Of a stretch of 35,822 nucleotides of DNA, positions 33,688-35,822 are shown in pieces. Positions within the stretch are counted from its first letter, which is position 1. Each line of letters opens with the position of its first letter. A program made the position numbers and the translations under genes. The stretch is from Candidatus Helarchaeota ASGARD archaeon Hel_GB_B (lineage in GTDB: Archaea; Asgardarchaeota; Lokiarchaeia; Helarchaeales; HEL-GB-B): assembly GCA_005191425.1 (NCBI GenBank), contig SUPR01000031.1, forward strand, positions 1 through 35,822. Reading direction: 5' to 3'. Under the pieces are notes generated by a model. That model had not been told where the DNA came from and did no database searches. It worked only from the letters and a program-made list of their open reading frames with translations.

Positions 33688-34455
33688 TTATTTATTGGTG
33701 CTATTTTCCCATTTTTTATGAGCATCATCGATTGATTTCTCGTAAAGAATCAATTCTACATACCGTATATGGTCTTTAATACACTTTTTAATACATTCAT
33801 CAGAAATATTTTCGGACCCGTTTTTCCCAATTTCATATATAAACATTTCTAATGGTGAACGATAGTATTCTTTTAAAAAATTTATTCTTGGAAAGTATCC
33901 CATAGCCCGCATCTTTTGTAATAAACTTTTTACATAGCCTTCATACAAAATTAAATAGTTTTTATCTTTATCTATATTATTTAAAATAGTTTCTTCATTT
34001 TTTTCTCTGAATGTTGCATTCCATTCATAGTCGTCGCTTAATAACTCTTTCCACTCTTCAACTTTAATTTTTCCAGTTAATCTAGCGCGAAATGTTTCTA
34101 AAAGAATCTCTTCTTCTAATTCGCTAACTTTTTCTATATAGCTCAAATTTTGATATGGCATAATTTGTAAATCAGGCAGTTTCTCATAAAGATCGGGTAA
34201 ACTTTCCAAAATTGGGTTATATTTGTATTTTAACGCATTTAAAAATGGTTCATTAACATTACATTTCTCTTTATATATTTCCCAAAACTCATCAGTCGTT
34301 AAATTGCCGAATCCAAATTCTTCTAACTCACAAGATAAATGACTTGGAAAATTAATTAAAAATCGCTCTGGAATATTTTTTAATTTACGAATTTTCTCTT
34401 TAAAAAGTATTGAACTCCTTTTTAATTTATTTAAAACATAAACAACAATCTCCAC
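33688..34455 (-). CDS. Hypothetical protein, helix-rich, unrecognised
   Basis: I do not recognise this 255-residue protein. It is rich in Glu, Lys, Tyr and Trp, with no signal peptide, membrane helix or clear metal motif. Most of it looks helical, for example SYIEKVSELEEEILLETFRA and the C-terminal third with KKCIKDHIRYVELILYEK. The codon use and AT content match neighbouring genes, and the frame is long and unbroken, so it is very likely expressed. It stands between the GlpA-like operon and the RuBisCO-like gene on the same strand, with spacers of 91 and 154 bp, so it is probably a separate unit. ATG 34455 is the only plausible start. Confidence 0.6.
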   Translation of the reverse strand: MEIVVYVLNKLKRSSILFKEKIRKLKNIPERFLINFPSHLSCELEEFGFGNLTTDEFWEIYKEKCNVNEPFLNALKYKYNPILESLPDLYEKLPDLQIMPYQNLSYIEKVSELEEEILLETFRARLTGKIKVEEWKELLSDDYEWNATFREKNEETILNNIDKDKNYLILYEGYVKSLLQKMRAMGYFPRINFLKEYYRSPLEMFIYEIGKNGSENISDECIKKCIKDHIRYVELILYEKSIDDAHKKWENSTNK

Positions 34456-34609
34456 GGCTTATCTCCTATGTGGATACTTTTTTGTTTTTATTTATAATAA
34501 CTAGGAGTGATTTCATTTTACCTATATTATAAAAGAATACTTAAATATATAAAAAAGTTGCACAAAATGAGCTATAATTTAAAAAAAATAGAGTTTTAAA
34601 AATCAATGA

Positions 34610-35822
34610 TTAGAGTTTAAATTCTGTTTTCTTACCAGCAGTCCAAACACCTAAGGCTCTACCTAGTTCTTTATGGGTTTTTCCATATTTAGTCAATTTA
34701 ATACCTTGCAATGTAGCATCAATTGCTTGTCTAAATGCAGTAGCGCCTGCCTTTGGGCCATCAGGATGAGCATGAATACCGCCACCAGAACCTATGATAA
34801 TATCAGTCCCTAAATCATTTACACATCTATCTACTAATCCTGCAGTAATTCCCCCTGATGGCATAGGCATAGTTGGTCGCAAATGATAAAATGGCCATCT
34901 TAAAGTATTGGCTACTCTAATATACTTTTCTTGAATAACAGATGCTTTTCCATATGGAGCGGGATGTACTACAATATCTGCACCACATAATCTTGCTAAT
35001 TTTCCAAGAATTAAATGACTTGAAACACCAAACCATGGCGCCATATACATTGCTCCGGCAAAATCCATATGCCCAAGAATGGGAACTTTTACTGATGGAT
35101 CTTCTGCTAGAGCTCTTAATACTTCAAATCCTAAAACTGGAAAATTTATCATAATGCCATTTGCACCTAATTCTTGGACTTTATCAGCATTTTCTAAAAT
35201 ATTAGGTAATTTATCAGTGATATTTGCGGTATAAATTGTCTTTTCACCTTTTTCTGAATCAGCTTTATCAGCCATTTCCATAAAAGCTGGGACTCTATCT
35301 TCAAGTTTATTGTAATCTTGGTTGGACACTAATTCATCATCTTTAATTATATCACAACCACCAACTGCTGCATCATAAAATAATTGCGAGAATTCTGGTG
35401 CCCAAGTATATGTACATGGTTTTATCATGTTATTTAGGAGAGGCCTTTTTGGTACTTTTAGTATTTTTCTAATACCTTCTATACCAAATTTTGGGCCTTT
35501 AAAATCATCGACATATACTTTTGGAAATCTGACATCTACCATCTTCAATTCGCCCCCCATACTAATATTCCCGAAGATAGCTGTCAAAAGCATCGAGACC
35601 ATATTTTTTACATTGATATAGGGAAATGCTAACTGTATTACATAGGTCCGCTTAGGCTCTTCTTTTCGTCCAGGTCTCTCAAATTCATAGTCCGGTATTT
35701 GTGTAAAACTGACAACTTTAGCCACATGTCTTCGTCTTACTTCTGGAGTTTCCATTGGAACTGGTACGAAGGTTCCTGTGCTTTGTTCTATTGCTAATGC
35801 TGGCCCAATTATATTTACATTA
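34610..35822 (-). CDS. RuBisCO-like protein (form IV-like), 5' end beyond window
   Basis: The frame stays open from the ATG at 35755 to the right edge, and the extra residues (GPALAIEQSTGTFVPVP) fit the RuBisCO N-terminal domain, so the gene starts outside the window. The barrel holds MIKPC, GGCDIIKDDE, GHMDFAGAMYMAP, PAPYGKAS, PSGGI and GSGGGIHAHPDGP. By eye-alignment to the plant enzyme the Mg-binding Lys201, Asp203 and Glu204 are kept, as are Lys175 and the loop-6 Lys. Thr173 is Met, Lys177 is Cys, Arg295 is Met and Trp66 is Phe. Those changes argue against carboxylation and for an enolase- or isomerase-type RuBisCO-like protein, perhaps in a methylthio-sugar or related salvage route. Form III cannot be excluded without a tree. 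Confidence 0.88.
   Translation of the reverse strand, partial: NVNIIGPALAIEQSTGTFVPVPMETPEVRRRHVAKVVSFTQIPDYEFERPGRKEEPKRTYVIQLAFPYINVKNMVSMLLTAIFGNISMGGELKMVDVRFPKVYVDDFKGPKFGIEGIRKILKVPKRPLLNNMIKPCTYTWAPEFSQLFYDAAVGGCDIIKDDELVSNQDYNKLEDRVPAFMEMADKADSEKGEKTIYTANITDKLPNILENADKVQELGANGIMINFPVLGFEVLRALAEDPSVKVPILGHMDFAGAMYMAPWFGVSSHLILGKLARLCGADIVVHPAPYGKASVIQEKYIRVANTLRWPFYHLRPTMPMPSGGITAGLVDRCVNDLGTDIIIGSGGGIHAHPDGPKAGATAFRQAIDATLQGIKLTKYGKTHKELGRALGVWTAGKKTEFKL

Overview
This 35.8 kb window is very AT-rich and looks archaeal, most likely from an Asgard (Lokiarchaeia-like) genome. That placement is an inference. It rests on a full-length Rag/Gtr1-type GTPase, an Arf-like GTPase fused to a longin-like domain, a Hel308-type helicase, a KaiC-like ATPase, an archaeal split glutamate synthase, AT-rich TATA boxes close to start codons, and frequent GTG/TTG starts. 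I found no rRNA, tRNA or CRISPR array.

Layout. 1-0.9 kb: the 3' part of a transposase gene that enters from the left edge. 1.3-6.4 kb: a tight five-gene glutamate synthase operon (16-Cys ferredoxin, FAD/NAD(P) oxidoreductase, glutaminase domain, FMN/ferredoxin domain, GXGXG domain). 6.5-8.5 kb: a convergent old-yellow-enzyme/dienoyl-CoA-reductase-like flavoprotein. 8.5-9.5 kb: non-coding DNA with a decayed glycoside hydrolase fragment, followed by an anchored extracellular beta-propeller protein. 10.7-12.5 kb: a small winged-helix protein, a TIGR00725/LOG-like protein and an UlaG-like metallo-beta-lactamase-fold protein. 12.7-14.4 kb: a KaiC-like ATPase followed 12 bp later by the longin/Arf-like GTPase. 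14.5-16.7 kb: two tandem paralogous membrane transglutaminase-like genes, the first interrupted by one in-frame TGA. 16.7-18.5 kb: a DUF1847 protein and a class I aminotransferase.

18.5-19.5 kb: a pair of MaoC/hotdog dehydratase-like subunits. 19.7-21.3 kb: NAD synthetase split into separate overlapping glutaminase and synthetase genes. 21.5-22.3 kb: a PD-(D/E)XK-like protein with a 27-bp tandem repeat at its 3' end. 22.5-23.8 kb: a thiolase. 24.4-25.5 kb: an MFS-like membrane protein. 25.5-26.5 kb: the Rag-like GTPase. 26.8-29.4 kb: a Hel308-like helicase. 29.4-30.3 kb: a membrane protein with an internal duplication. 30.5-33.6 kb: a three-gene GlpA-like/FAD oxidoreductase/DUF1667 operon. 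33.7-34.5 kb: an unrecognised protein. 34.6 kb to the right edge: a RuBisCO-like protein with several non-canonical active-site residues, 5'-truncated by the window.

Taken together, the region combines anaerobic flavin/iron-sulfur metabolism (nitrogen assimilation, glycerol-3-phosphate-type oxidation, enoyl-CoA or enoate reduction, thiolase/hydratase acyl-CoA chemistry) with eukaryote-like small-GTPase signalling genes. The most interesting items are the KaiC plus longin-Arf pair, the RagA-like GTPase, the split NAD synthetase, the interrupted transglutaminase copy, the glycosidase relic and the divergent RuBisCO homologue.
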